In this document: positions 17,166 to 24,891 of the stretch, in pieces
How the letters are laid out: each line of letters starts with the position of its first letter
Position numbering within the stretch: the stretch's first letter is position 1
Position numbers and translations under genes: made by a program
Source: Yoonia rosea
Lineage (GTDB): Bacteria > Pseudomonadota > Alphaproteobacteria > Rhodobacterales > Rhodobacteraceae
DNA: 64,000 bases
Assembly: GCF_900156505.1 (NCBI RefSeq)
Contig: NZ_FTPR01000003.1
Coordinates: 62,001 to 126,000 of the forward strand
Direction: 5' to 3'
The notes under the pieces: model-generated
Seen by the model: only the letters and a program-made list of their open reading frames with translations
Databases searched by the model: none
What the model was told of the DNA's origin: nothing

Positions 17166-17927
17166 TCAGGCGCGTAACTCATGTACATCTGCACCGGTTT
17201 TGCGGGCAATCGTGTCTTCCGCTTGCGCCTTGGCCTTGCGCATTTCTTCCTCAAGCGCATTGCGCGCCTCGGCCATCAGCGCATCGCGGCGGCGGCCCAG
17301 AAGTTCGTCTTCGCGGCGGGTCCCCGGCAAAAGCGTGCCTGCGAGCACACCGAACCCCAGCGCGAGCGCGCCAGCGGTTAGCGGCTTTTCGTATGCAAAA
17401 CCTTGTGTTTTGCGCAGCGCTTTGCGTGATTTCCGTTCAATCGCCTCTTGCGCTGAGACGGCTGCCTCGCGTGCCTTGACGACGCGTTGGCGTGCTTTGG
17501 GTGGCAGATGGTCTAACCCGCTGTTCAATGCGGCCCTCAGGCGCGATGCCTCTGGGCGCCGTTCCATTTCGCCGGTCATTTCTGCGCGCAGTTCCGCATC
17601 TGCTTGGGCGACGCGTGCGTCAAACCCTGACATCGCGGCCTTGGGCGGGACTGCTGTTGGGTCTGCCTGCGGCGCCGGTGCAGCCGTGCGCTGCTGGCCG
17701 TTGGCCAAAAGGCCAAGCCCGATTGCGACAAGCAGTCCGCCTGCGGGGTTGCCGCGCAGGGTGCCCCACGCTTTTTGTGCGAGATCAGCGCCGATATCAT
17801 TGGCCGCAGATGTGAAATCCTGCGCCAGTTTTTGCGGCTGCACGGTCTCGGTTAGCGCGTCGAGCGACGACGCAAGCTGTGCGCGGTCCGCTTCGACGCG
17901 GTCGGATATTTTTTTGAGATCAGACAT
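17166..17927 (-). CDS. DUF3618 family protein
   Basis: A 253-residue protein starting MSDLKKISDRVEADRAQLAS, the family's hallmark, with LTETVQPQKLAQDFTSAAND next. A hydrophobic glycine-rich span GNPAGGLLVAIGLGLLANG lies near residue 75 and another, AGALALGFGVLAGTLLPG, near 195; long Ala/Glu/Arg-rich helices connect them. ATG 17927 is chosen for its GGGAGG ribosome site. It overlaps the holin-family gene upstream. Function unknown, probably a membrane-associated stress protein. Confidence 0.82.
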   Translation of the reverse strand: MSDLKKISDRVEADRAQLASSLDALTETVQPQKLAQDFTSAANDIGADLAQKAWGTLRGNPAGGLLVAIGLGLLANGQQRTAAPAPQADPTAVPPKAAMSGFDARVAQADAELRAEMTGEMERRPEASRLRAALNSGLDHLPPKARQRVVKAREAAVSAQEAIERKSRKALRKTQGFAYEKPLTAGALALGFGVLAGTLLPGTRREDELLGRRRDALMAEARNALEEEMRKAKAQAEDTIARKTGADVHELRA

Positions 17928-18315
17928 TGGATGCCTCCCTGATTGCTGTGATGTCGTCGCGGATGCTTTCGGCTGTTTTCTCCGGTGTGAGTGCATCAGC
18001 GCTCAGGCGTGACTTGCCCGCCAGAACAAAGCCGATTGCGGCGACGATCAGAACGCCACCGACGATCAAAGCGGCGGTGCCGACTGACAGCCCGTTGGCC
18101 GCGATGTAAGCGACGGCAGCGGATGCAAGGACGTTCAGCGCCACAAGCGCCAACAGGAATGCGACCGCGAGGAACGCGATGCCGGTACCTGCGCGCGTCA
18201 CGATGCGCGACATCTCTGCCTTGGCCAGCTGCACTTCGCCCTGCACGAGCGATGAGAACTGGCGCAACGTGTCCACCAGCAGCGACGGGGCGTCTTGAAT
18301 GGTGTGTTTAGACAT
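17920..18315 (-). CDS. Phage holin family (DUF1469-type) membrane protein
   Basis: A 131-residue protein with a helical N-terminus (SLLVDTLRQFSSLVQGEVQL, AKAEM...) and two long transmembrane segments at about 45-70 and 75-100 (GIAFLAVAFLLALVALNVLA; LSVGTAALIVGGVLIVAAIG). This is the layout of the holin superfamily III proteins common beside DUF3618 and DUF883-like genes. It is unlikely to be a phage lysis gene here: no phage genes are near. It overlaps the genes on both sides by about 8 bp. Confidence 0.8.
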   Translation of the reverse strand: MSKHTIQDAPSLLVDTLRQFSSLVQGEVQLAKAEMSRIVTRAGTGIAFLAVAFLLALVALNVLASAAVAYIAANGLSVGTAALIVGGVLIVAAIGFVLAGKSRLSADALTPEKTAESIRDDITAIREASNV

Positions 18316-18793
18316 CGGTGCGGCCCCCGTTGATACCGGCCTCTTGGGGCCTAAAGCCGCGTGAGGTGGGGGAGGGTGCGGCCCATGGATCTGCCTGTGC
18401 AGAGGGGTCCGGCTGCGGGTCGCGTGCCTTGAGAAAACGCGCGGCGGCAAAGCCCGCGATTGCGGCGCCACCGATGAACAGCATCGGATTGCGGCGGGCC
18501 ATATCGGTGGCCTGCGACGCCAGTTCGCGCACATCCGCGTTGCGCAGTTGCGATGCGAACCCTTCAATGTGGTCGGCGACGTGCCCGAAGGCCTCGGCCT
18601 GCGGCGATGCCGGGTCCAGCTGGCTGGCGGCAGCCTCTGCTGCGTCGGCGGCCTGCTGCACCTTGTTTGCGGCTGTATCCTTGGCCTTATCGGCCTGCGC
18701 CGCGGCCGCCTGTGTGGCGGCAGCTTTGCCTTGCGCGGTCAGATCTTCTGCATGTGCACGCGCTGTGCGTCCTAGCTCGGATATATCGGACAT
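18308..18793 (-). CDS. Ala-rich DUF883-like membrane-anchored protein
   Basis: A 161-residue protein. Residues 1-70 form an Ala/Gln/Lys-rich helical region (AAATQAAAAQADKAKDTAAN, likely coiled coil), and NPMLFIGGAAIAGFAAARFL near 115-135 is a single membrane anchor of the DUF883/ElaB kind. The C-terminus is Pro-rich. ATG 18793 is preferred to an upstream in-frame start because AAGGAG precedes it. It is first in a three-gene operon (with the holin-family and DUF3618 genes) behind an EcfG-type promoter. Confidence 0.75.
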   Translation of the reverse strand: MSDISELGRTARAHAEDLTAQGKAAATQAAAAQADKAKDTAANKVQQAADAAEAAASQLDPASPQAEAFGHVADHIEGFASQLRNADVRELASQATDMARRNPMLFIGGAAIAGFAAARFLKARDPQPDPSAQADPWAAPSPTSRGFRPQEAGINGGRTDV

Positions 18794-18829
18794 CTTGTGT
18801 CTCCTTTCCGTCTCTATCTTCGCTGGATC

Positions 18830-18854
18830 AACACGCCACCTGCCAAATCGTTCC
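18830..18854 (-). promoter_or_regulatory. EcfG-type promoter of DUF883-like/holin/DUF3618 operon
   Basis: Minus strand GGAAC, 16 nt, TGTT, 37 bp upstream of the ATG at 18793. Confidence 0.65.
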
Positions 18855-18877
18855 CACGTTAAATACGCACGCCCCGT

Positions 18878-18902
18878 GGAACGAAATGCAGGGCTCGGGG
18901 TT
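18878..18902 (+). promoter_or_regulatory. EcfG-type promoter of pmp3-DUF4112 genes
   Basis: GGAAC, 17 nt, GTT, 37 bp upstream of the ATG at 18940. Divergent from the site at 18830-18854. Confidence 0.65.
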
Positions 18903-18939
18903 GGTTGGACGACACAACATTTCACAAGGAGTTCTGATT

Positions 18940-19098
18940 ATGGACCTCATTCGTATCATATTTGCCATGATCCTGCCCCCGCTGGGCGTCTTTCTGGAAG
19001 TGGGCCTGTCCAAGCAATTCTGGCTGAATATCCTGCTGACCTTGCTGGGCTACATCCCTGGGATCGTGCACGCCGTCTATACCATCGCACGCCGCTAA
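18940..19098 (+). CDS. YqaE/Pmp3 family small membrane protein
   Basis: A 52-residue double-span membrane protein of the Pmp3 family. MDLIRIIFAMILPPLGVFLE has the family's PPLGV motif; LNILLTLLGYIPGIVHAVYT is the second helix with the typical GYIPGIVHA. Relatives respond to salt, cold and membrane stress and affect membrane potential. AAGGAG precedes the ATG. It is followed at once by the DUF4112 gene. Confidence 0.93.
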   Translation: MDLIRIIFAMILPPLGVFLEVGLSKQFWLNILLTLLGYIPGIVHAVYTIARR

Positions 19099-19099
19099 G

Positions 19100-19456
19100 A
19101 TGGCGACGGAGCTGCAAAAATTCGAACGCTGGTCTGAGGCGCTGGACAGCAGATTCAGCCTCTTTGGCCTGCCCATCGGGTGGGATTCCATCCTCGGCCT
19201 GGTGCCCGGGGTCGGTGACGCCGTGACGGTGGTGCCCGCCGCGATGATGATCAATGCAGGCTACCGCCGCGGGATTCGTAAACGCGCCCTTGGCCGGATG
19301 GTCTGGAACACCGGACTGGATCTGACCTTGGGGTCGGTCCCGCTTGTTGGTGATGTGTTCGACGTGGCGTTCAAAAGCCACAAAAAGAACGTGGCTGTTC
19401 TGCGTGACGAATTCGTGCGGATGGGGTTGGCGGACATGGTTCCGCAGCCCGCCTGA
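19100..19456 (+). CDS. DUF4112 family protein
   Basis: A 118-residue protein. The stretch LPIGWDSILGLVPGVGDAVT and the repeat-like GSVPLVGDVFDVAFKSHKKN are diagnostic of DUF4112, which has two short hydrophobic GDxxD segments. Its start codon lies 1 bp after the stop of the pmp3 gene, so the two are co-transcribed from the EcfG-type promoter. Function unknown. Confidence 0.88.
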   Translation: MATELQKFERWSEALDSRFSLFGLPIGWDSILGLVPGVGDAVTVVPAAMMINAGYRRGIRKRALGRMVWNTGLDLTLGSVPLVGDVFDVAFKSHKKNVAVLRDEFVRMGLADMVPQPA

Positions 19457-19544
19457 CGCACAGCCGACAAACAGGGCAGGGGTATCCGGTGTCCCCTTGC
19501 AATCTGAAACACAACCGACACCGCAGAGAAGAAAGGAAATTGTC

Positions 19545-19742
19545 ATGAACTGGGAACAGATCAAAGGAAACTGGACACAGATGAAGGGTGAGTTGCGCGA
19601 GAAATACGGCGAATTGACCGAAGACGAAATCGCGCAGGCAGAGGGCGAGCGCGAGCAGCTTGTGGGCCTGATCAGCGAAAAATACGGCAAGGCGAAATTC
19701 GAGGTCCAGAAGGAGCTTGATGAATGGGTCAACAAGCGCTGA
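19545..19742 (+). CDS. CsbD family stress protein
   Basis: A 65-residue hydrophilic protein starting MNWEQIKGNWTQMKGELREK, the classical CsbD opening, and ending with KAKFEVQKELDEWVNKR. GAAAGGAAA precedes the ATG. CsbD proteins are general-stress proteins in many bacteria (sigma-B dependent in Bacillus). It follows the DUF4112 gene by 88 bp with no EcfG-type site in between, so it is probably transcribed with it. Confidence 0.93.
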   Translation: MNWEQIKGNWTQMKGELREKYGELTEDEIAQAEGEREQLVGLISEKYGKAKFEVQKELDEWVNKR

Positions 19743-19885
19743 TCGGGCTTGTCGGACTGATGAAGACCGCCGCAGCCGCCAATGCTGGCGCGCTGCGGTT
19801 TCATCATATCGGGAACGCCTGATCGTCACTGGGCCCGCTGTCGCCGGCGGGCCCATTCGCATATGCGAAAACAAAGGAATTACAG

Positions 19886-20503
19886 ATGAAAACCACAAAC
19901 CTTATCGGGCTCAAGCTGCACCATGCCACGGCAAAGGACATCACCGGCAAAATCACCGATGTATTATTTGATCTATCGTTGAAAGAGGCCGTTTTCATGA
20001 TGGCCGATGTCACAACACCCAGAGGAACAGCGCCGGTTCTGTTCAGCCCGGTGGTTCTGAAACTTGACAAAGAGGGCATCGTCACCACGGCGCTCTCGGA
20101 TGATATTCTGGCACGGCATGATAACTCGATGAACCGCACGGCGGTGCCTGTGGACCCTGCAGATCTGCCCAGCACATTTGTCGGACCATTCGGCAATACG
20201 CTTTCGCTCAGTATGATTGCTGCACTGTTCAATGCCCGCGTTAATGGCGGCAAGCCGGACATCCCCGGCGACCATGACGGCGTCTGGATGACCGAGCTGC
20301 TGGACCATCCGGTGCGTGCGCATGTGGCAGATATCGGTCATGTGGCGGACATCCTGCTGGATGAGGGCCTAACGCGGACACAAAACGTCGTGATCAAGAC
20401 ATTTGCAGGTGAGGTCGGGGAAACACCGCCACAGGCTGTCACGATCACAAAGACGGCCGACGGTCAGCTGGTGATCACGATCAGTCAGGACGCGTCCCCT
20501 TAA
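19886..20503 (+). CDS. PRC-barrel-like domain protein
   Basis: A 205-residue soluble protein. The opening LIGLKLHHATAKDITGKITD followed by VLFDLSLKEAVFMMAD is a PRC-barrel pattern, and a second similar unit begins near residue 130 (DHPVRAHVADIGHVADILLD). AAAGGA precedes the ATG. It is downstream of csbD with a 143-bp gap and upstream of a terminator. PRC-barrel proteins bind RNA/protein partners in several contexts; role here unknown. Confidence 0.7.
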   Translation: MKTTNLIGLKLHHATAKDITGKITDVLFDLSLKEAVFMMADVTTPRGTAPVLFSPVVLKLDKEGIVTTALSDDILARHDNSMNRTAVPVDPADLPSTFVGPFGNTLSLSMIAALFNARVNGGKPDIPGDHDGVWMTELLDHPVRAHVADIGHVADILLDEGLTRTQNVVIKTFAGEVGETPPQAVTITKTADGQLVITISQDASP

Positions 20504-20506
20504 TAC

Positions 20507-20539
20507 AAAAAGCCCGCCGTATCGCTACGACGGGCTTTT
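20507..20539 (+). terminator. Intrinsic terminator
   Basis: AAAAGCCCGCCGTA/TACGACGGGCTTTT stem (one mismatch), A-run before and T-run after; placed between two convergent genes and can serve both. Confidence 0.75.
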
Positions 20540-20557
20540 CGCATGAATGGTGGGGGA

Positions 20558-20848
20558 TTAGTCGCGACTGCGCAGGGCCAACCCAACGAGTATGCCGAGA
20601 CCGACCGCGCCAACAACGGCGGTGCCTGGGTTATCACGGACAAATTTCGTGCCGCTTGCGGTGAGTTTACGCAGCTCTTCGCCTGCTTGTTCTGTCGCAA
20701 GCTCTGCTTGGAATGCGGCCTGCTCGAATGTGTCCTGTGCCGCTTCGACGCCTTTTTCGACCGTCTTGGTTGCACGCTCCTTGATTGCCGAGGCTTTTTT
20801 GTTCACCCCTTTTTCAAGGTTTTTTTCGATTGTTGCTGTCGATGTCAT
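20558..20848 (-). CDS. DUF883-like (ElaB-type) membrane-anchored protein
   Basis: A 96-residue protein beginning MTSTATIEKNLEKGVNKKAS with a long charged helix rich in Lys, Glu and Ala, followed by the C-terminal anchor RDNPGTAVVGAVGLGILVGL ending in ALRSRD, a standard DUF883/ElaB ending. ATG 20848 is chosen for its AAGGAG site. It follows the 79-aa membrane protein gene on the same strand and probably shares its EcfG-type promoter. ElaB relatives tether ribosomes to the membrane in stationary phase. Confidence 0.8.
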   Translation of the reverse strand: MTSTATIEKNLEKGVNKKASAIKERATKTVEKGVEAAQDTFEQAAFQAELATEQAGEELRKLTASGTKFVRDNPGTAVVGAVGLGILVGLALRSRD

Positions 20849-20914
20849 TGCAAATCTCCTTCTCTCTATGGCCAAATCCCCCCGACGCCGTGGTCGGGGG
20901 CTTCGATCTGGATG

Positions 20915-21154
20915 TTAGCTTTCGTCTTCTTCAGGGCTTTCGATGTCGACTGTTGGCACTTCCAACGTGATCTCTTCGGTGCCTGTTTCGATGTCGCCGA
21001 CTTCAGCGCTGAATTCGGGCATGTTCCCCTCTTCAACGGTCACATCCACATCGGGCAAACTTGCCTCTTCTGTCTGGTCGATATCGACCATGTAGATGCC
21101 AAAACCAATGGCAACGGCGGCTACGACAACTGCGAGAACTGATGCGATTTTCAT
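20915..21154 (-). CDS. Small acidic membrane-anchored protein, 79 residues
   Basis: An N-terminal signal-anchor (MKIASVLAVVVAAVAIGFGI) is followed by a very acidic tail rich in Asp, Glu, Val and Thr and without Lys. The tail would lie in the periplasm. GAGAGAGAG precedes the ATG, and an EcfG-type promoter lies about 34 bp upstream. No family recognised. Confidence 0.65.
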   Translation of the reverse strand: MKIASVLAVVVAAVAIGFGIYMVDIDQTEEASLPDVDVTVEEGNMPEFSAEVGDIETGTEEITLEVPTVDIESPEEDES

Positions 21155-21187
21155 ACTCTCTCTCCTTCATTAAGGTTACACAGAGAC

Positions 21188-21212
21188 AACAATCGGCCCG
21201 CACTTCCGTTCC
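21188..21212 (-). promoter_or_regulatory. EcfG-type promoter of 79-aa protein/DUF883-like genes
   Basis: Minus strand GGAAC, 16 nt, TGTT, directed at the start codon 21154. Confidence 0.65.
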
Positions 21213-21238
21213 ACGTTTTCCTTAAAAAAGGCCTGCGC

Positions 21239-21967
21239 TTACAAAAGTGGCCGCGGCGGAACGGTGGTGTCTTCGATCATTGCGATTGCGGCCAGCTTAT
21301 CAATATCCGCGATGCTCAAGACACCATCGGACCACTGCGCCAACTGGCGATCGCGCAGTTTCGCGAGCGTTTTGTTGGTATGGACCAGCGACAGCCCCAA
21401 CGCATCTGCAAGATCCTGCTGGCGGAATGGCAGCGGCATCTGGCTTTTTGAGACCATGTTCAACTGCTGTCCGCGCAGATAAACCTTGGCAAGCGCCCAA
21501 GCCACCGATTGAAGGGCATCGCGCTGGCCGACGGTTGCCAGTGCATCGCCGAGAAAATGTTCCTCGATCGCGGCCAGCCACGTGACCGAGAACGCCCGTT
21601 CAGGGTTGTCCTTGAAGAAATTCCAGATCGCCGAGCGGTCAAAAACGCAGAGCGTCATCTTGGTCGTAGCTTCGACCGAATGGCCCATTTCGCCCATAAC
21701 GCCGGCCTGCAATCCGATAAAATCACCCGGCAGAATGAAATTCACGACCTGTCTTTTGCCGTTTTCAAGATACTTATACCGCAGTCCCATCCCGTGTAGC
21801 GCGGTGAACAGCTGCGGGCTGTTCGAGCCTTGCATCAGGATCGGCGCACCGGCGTCAACCACAAGTTCACCAACTTTGAACCGTTGCATCGCGTTCACTT
21901 CGTCCTGCGACATCGGCAGGAATTGGTGCTGCAACCGCAGCGGACACTGTTTACATTTCGTAGCCAA
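21239..21967 (-). CDS. Crp/Fnr family transcriptional regulator
   Basis: A 242-residue regulator: an N-terminal cyclic-nucleotide-fold sensor (residues about 30-150; FILPGDFIGLQAGVMGEMGH) and a C-terminal winged helix (MPLPFRQQDLADALGLSLVH then TNKTLAKLRDRQ). Two cysteines, CKQC at residues 5-8, stand at the N-terminus, but the full four-cysteine set of an oxygen-sensing Fnr cluster is not visible. It is divergent from the pseudo-receiver gene at 22046. Targets unknown. Confidence 0.88.
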   Translation of the reverse strand: MATKCKQCPLRLQHQFLPMSQDEVNAMQRFKVGELVVDAGAPILMQGSNSPQLFTALHGMGLRYKYLENGKRQVVNFILPGDFIGLQAGVMGEMGHSVEATTKMTLCVFDRSAIWNFFKDNPERAFSVTWLAAIEEHFLGDALATVGQRDALQSVAWALAKVYLRGQQLNMVSKSQMPLPFRQQDLADALGLSLVHTNKTLAKLRDRQLAQWSDGVLSIADIDKLAAIAMIEDTTVPPRPLL

Positions 21968-22045
21968 TTTTTTCCCTATCCTATGTCATAGATTAATGCA
22001 GCATCCTGCGCAGCCATGTAAAAAGACGTGTCTACGGGGGTAAAT

Positions 22046-22420
22046 GTGACCGAGAACTTTATCATTATCGAACCTGACCCGATCGTGGTGATGGACATTG
22101 AGGGGTTATTGACCGCTCAATTTCCCCGCGCGCGCATTACTGCGGGTGCGTCCTTGGCTGACATTGGCCCTGCAATTCATAGCTGCGGCCCCGAAACGAC
22201 GTTTGTTGTGAAGGGTTCAATCGTTGCAGATGACGATGACCTCAGGCGTGTTGTACGCGAAGCTGCCATGCGGACGGCACGGATCGTTGTCATCGGCGGC
22301 CCCTTTGAATTTGATTTCGCCGCGACATTTATCGAGCTGCCTTTCAGCTCTGATATGATGCTTGCCGTGATGACGCAGGACAAGGCTGAACCCGACGCTG
22401 GTGCGCCGCCCGCGTCATAG
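22046..22420 (+). CDS. Degenerate response-regulator receiver-like protein
   Basis: A 124-residue single-domain protein. The opening [20 protein letters not shown] keeps the acidic pair and first helix of a CheY-type receiver, as in IVEDDPLIAMDLEDEL of the true regulator at 44482. The expected phospho-Asp strand reads [10 protein letters not shown], with no Asp at the end of strand 3, and the conserved Lys of strand 5 is replaced in [11 protein letters not shown] 22046 is chosen because GGGGG lies 7 nt upstream; GTG 22028 would add six residues. It is divergent from the Crp/Fnr gene and probably works by protein contact without phosphorylation. Confidence 0.65.
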   Translation: MTENFIIIEPDPIVVMDIEGLLTAQFPRARITAGASLADIGPAIHSCGPETTFVVKGSIVADDDDLRRVVREAAMRTARIVVIGGPFEFDFAATFIELPFSSDMMLAVMTQDKAEPDAGAPPAS

Positions 22421-22558
22421 CGGCTGATGCGCCGCGCGCGCAGGTCACTGCTGGTCTGGGCAAGTTGTCGCTGGATCAGCATATTTCTTCTCCCACCGTT
22501 TCGCCGCGATCTTGGGGGGTCAACGCAGAGATCAGCAAATCGTTTCATCGGCAAAGAT

Positions 22559-22584
22559 GGAACCAAAACCGCATTCTGGACGTT
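22559..22584 (+). promoter_or_regulatory. EcfG-type promoter of DUF1328-dps genes
   Basis: GGAAC, 17 nt, CGTT: a full consensus match, 57 bp upstream of the ATG at 22642. Confidence 0.7.
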
Positions 22585-22641
22585 TGGTCTGTGAAATTCG
22601 CGCATCATGACTTGCGCGATAACAAACCAAAGGAGTTCACT

Positions 22642-22803
22642 ATGCTGTACTATGCACTCGCGTTTCTACTGGTTGCCATCGTCGCGGCCGTATTCGGATT
22701 TGGCGGTATTGCTTCTGCCTCGGCGGGGATCGCGCAAATTCTGTTCTTTATCTTCCTCGTTCTGTTCATCGTGACGCTGATCGCGCGCGCTGTTCGCAGT
22801 TAA
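22642..22803 (+). CDS. DUF1328 (YtjA-like) small membrane protein
   Basis: A 53-residue protein made almost entirely of two hydrophobic helices: [20 protein letters not shown] then [20 protein letters not shown] and a short basic end. [17 protein letters not shown] is the DUF1328 signature. AAAGGAG precedes the ATG. It is co-transcribed with dps 19 bp downstream. Confidence 0.92.
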   Translation: MLYYALAFLLVAIVAAVFGFGGIASASAGIAQILFFIFLVLFIVTLIARAVRS

Positions 22804-22822
22804 GCAACGAAAGGAGTACGAT

Positions 22823-23320
22823 ATGACACAGTCATTGAATGTTGTTACAGAACCCCGCAAAGTCGCATCCGGTGTGCGCGAACCCGATACGGTCGCTGGC
22901 GGTTTGGCGGATGTATTGGCCGATACCTATATGCTGACCTACAAAACCCACGCCTACCACTGGAACGTTGAAGGGCCGCTTTTCTATGCGATCCACAACC
23001 TGACCGAAGGACAGTACGAGGACATGTTCGCCGCCGCTGACGAACTGGCCGAGCGTATCCGCGCCGTGGGCCAGATGGCGCCGATGTCGATGGGCGATAT
23101 CCGCGACAGGTCTGTTGTCGAAGACAGCCCCGAAAAGATTTCAGCCGGCGACATGTGCAAGGCGCTTGCCACCGATCACGAACGCATCGCGCACCGCTTG
23201 CATGCGTTGATCAAGCTTTCTGGCGATCACAACGATCCCGTCACCGAGGATCTGGCAACAGCGCGGTCCGCGTTTCACGAACAGGCCGCATGGATGCTCA
23301 AAGCGCTCGTTGCGGAATAA
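22823..23320 (+). CDS. dps: Dps family ferritin-like DNA-protection protein
   Basis: A 165-residue mini-ferritin that would form a dodecamer, oxidise ferrous iron with peroxide and shield DNA. The ferroxidase ligands lie in YKTHAYHWNVEGPLFYAIHN (about residues 40-59) and in LTEGQYEDMFAAADELAERI, the family's intersubunit centre. AAAGGAG precedes the ATG. As the second gene behind an EcfG-type promoter it is a typical general stress response target in alphaproteobacteria. Confidence 0.93.
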   Translation: MTQSLNVVTEPRKVASGVREPDTVAGGLADVLADTYMLTYKTHAYHWNVEGPLFYAIHNLTEGQYEDMFAAADELAERIRAVGQMAPMSMGDIRDRSVVEDSPEKISAGDMCKALATDHERIAHRLHALIKLSGDHNDPVTEDLATARSAFHEQAAWMLKALVAE

Positions 23321-23323
23321 AAC

Positions 23324-23357
23324 AAAAAGCCCCCTCCGTTTCCGGGGGGGCTTTTCC
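23324..23357 (+). terminator. Intrinsic terminator after dps
   Basis: AAAAGCCCCCTCCG/CGGGGGGGCTTTT hairpin with short loop and flanking A/T runs; convergent to the exoD gene, so likely used from both sides. Confidence 0.8.
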
Positions 23358-23358
23358 T

Positions 23359-23982
23359 TTAGGTCGCCGCCCTGACGATCAACCATCCGACAATCGCGTA
23401 AGGCAACATGCCGATGAGCGTCAGCAGGCCATCGCGCGTCAGCATACCCAAGGCGAGCAAGGCCACGCCGACGCCAATGATGGACGAACTGAACGGCACA
23501 AATTCCAGCAACGGCATGATCAGACCTGACACAAGGCACAGCATTTGCGGGACGAAAACCAGCGGGCGCCGCGCAAATATGCGCAGACGGGCTTGTGTCC
23601 GGGCATCGATCCAGTGGGCGACCGGGTAGAGTTTGCGAAACCCGTCGCGCACCAGGTGTCCCTGCACCTCGCGGCGCAACACCCAATCGGGAAACCACAG
23701 GTGTTGGCGTTGTAGCAACATCTGCCCCGCGATCAGAAAGATCAGGATGCCCATGGTTGTAGAGAAAAAAGGAATACCGCTGAGCGGTGTGGCGACGGCA
23801 AGGGCAGGCAGCAACAGGATGGGCGCAAAGCTTGCGTCGCCGATTGCGCGCAGCACCTCGCGCAGGGAAATCCGATCTGCTGCGGCAAGATCAATGACCT
23901 TATTGATGATTTCGCTTAAACCCCGCAAAACCGGAGGTGCATCAGGCACGTGATCCGCCCGATGCAACTGCTTATCCGTCAT
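23359..23982 (-). CDS. exoD: ExoD family exopolysaccharide synthesis-like membrane protein
   Basis: A 207-residue membrane protein of the ExoD family. GDASFAPILLLPALAVATPL followed by SGIPFFSTTMGILIFLIAGQ is the diagnostic stretch (about 48-88), with three or four further hydrophobic segments to the C-terminus. Its start lies 1 bp beyond the phyR stop, so it is co-transcribed with phyR. ExoD was named for a rhizobial exopolysaccharide and alkali-sensitivity phenotype; its biochemical role is unclear. Confidence 0.85.
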   Translation of the reverse strand: MTDKQLHRADHVPDAPPVLRGLSEIINKVIDLAAADRISLREVLRAIGDASFAPILLLPALAVATPLSGIPFFSTTMGILIFLIAGQMLLQRQHLWFPDWVLRREVQGHLVRDGFRKLYPVAHWIDARTQARLRIFARRPLVFVPQMLCLVSGLIMPLLEFVPFSSSIIGVGVALLALGMLTRDGLLTLIGMLPYAIVGWLIVRAAT

Positions 23983-23983
23983 C

Positions 23984-24793
23984 TCAGGCTTTCAATGTCG
24001 CTGTTGACGCAAAGAACATGGCCTGACTGACGGCCGACTGCACCTGCGCCTCTTGGAAGGGCTTGGAAATCAGGAACGCAGGTTCGGGGCGGTCACCTGT
24101 CAAAAGCCGTTCGGGGAAGGCTGTGATAAAGATCACGGGCACATCGTTCGTTTTCAACAACTCATTGACCGCATCAATCCCCGAGGAATTATCTGCCAGC
24201 TGAATATCGGCAAGGATCAGATCCGCCGGTTCATTCCTGCCCAGCTCGACCGCTTCGGCGTGGGTCCGCGCAACGCCTGTCACCGTATGGCCAAGGGACG
24301 TCACGATATCGGTAATATCTGCGGCGATGATCGGTTCGTCTTCGATAATCATCACGCGGCCCTGCACGCTTGCGGATAGTTCACTGTTGGCGGCCTTGAT
24401 CAGGCGGCGGACCTCGTCTGCGTCGACATCCATGATGGTCGCGACATCCTTGATGTTGAATTCCTCGATCGTGCGCAGCAACAGCGCCTCGCGCGAATTG
24501 GCGGTCAATTTCGACAACAGCCCGTGCGCGCGTGCGCGTGGGTCGCTTCCTTCATCCTGAAACATCTGGCCCGACGACGACCAGATCGCATGAAAGCAAC
24601 GGAACAAATTCACCTTCATGGCATTGTCGTTTTCAAAATCACTGCGGTCCTTCAGGATCGCCTCAAGTGTTGCAACGGTGTATTTGTCACCACGCGATTG
24701 CGACCCCGTCAGGGCACGTGCGTAACGCCGCAAATAAGGCAACTCAGCCGCGATCAGATCGGAAAAATTTTGCTCCGGTGCCGTGTCGTTCAT
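23984..24793 (-). CDS. phyR: PhyR, anti-anti-sigma response regulator of the general stress response
   Basis: A 269-residue protein with an N-terminal EcfG-like sigma domain (residues about 1-135, AELPYLRRYARALTGSQSRG then GDKYTVATLEAIL) and a C-terminal receiver (about 145-260) whose phospho-acceptor is Asp196 in DLILADIQLAD, with Lys in FLISKPF. In the known mechanism, phosphorylated PhyR exposes its sigma-like domain, binds NepR and frees EcfG. ATG 24793 is chosen on domain start and an AAAAGG site. It is divergent from nepR-ecfG and has its own EcfG-type promoter, giving positive feedback. Confidence 0.96.
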   Translation of the reverse strand: MNDTAPEQNFSDLIAAELPYLRRYARALTGSQSRGDKYTVATLEAILKDRSDFENDNAMKVNLFRCFHAIWSSSGQMFQDEGSDPRARAHGLLSKLTANSREALLLRTIEEFNIKDVATIMDVDADEVRRLIKAANSELSASVQGRVMIIEDEPIIAADITDIVTSLGHTVTGVARTHAEAVELGRNEPADLILADIQLADNSSGIDAVNELLKTNDVPVIFITAFPERLLTGDRPEPAFLISKPFQEAQVQSAVSQAMFFASTATLKA

Positions 24794-24820
24794 TTTTTTG
24801 ACCTTTTTTGTATTAATCTG

Positions 24821-24845
24821 GGAACCAACGCGGAAGTTATCAGTT
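24821..24845 (+). promoter_or_regulatory. EcfG-type promoter of nepR-ecfG operon
   Basis: GGAAC, 17 nt, GTT. It overlaps the opposing phyR promoter almost completely. Confidence 0.65.
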
Positions 24846-24851
24846 CGTTCC
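24827..24851 (-). promoter_or_regulatory. EcfG-type promoter of phyR-exoD
   Basis: Minus strand GGAAC, 16 nt, CGTT: a full consensus match, 34 bp upstream of the phyR ATG. Confidence 0.75.
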
Positions 24852-24891
24852 CAGCAGGTGGCAATTTTTTTAGATGAGGCAGCAAAAAGCG

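Noticed and set aside
17920-18315. Phage holin annotation suggesting a prophage
   Set aside because: No phage structural, integrase or lysis genes nearby; the gene sits in a three-gene stress operon, where this holin-superfamily protein is commonly found.
19825-19855. GGAAC upstream of the PRC-barrel-like gene at 19886, and a GGGCCCGC hairpin beside it
   Set aside because: No GTT lies 16-17 nt after GGAAC, and the hairpin has no T-run, so neither promoter nor terminator is supported.
22177-22608. Minus-strand frame including [14 protein letters not shown] with a GGGAGAAG site
   Set aside because: The ribosome-like site is good, but most of the frame is antisense to the pseudo-receiver gene and no family pattern is seen.
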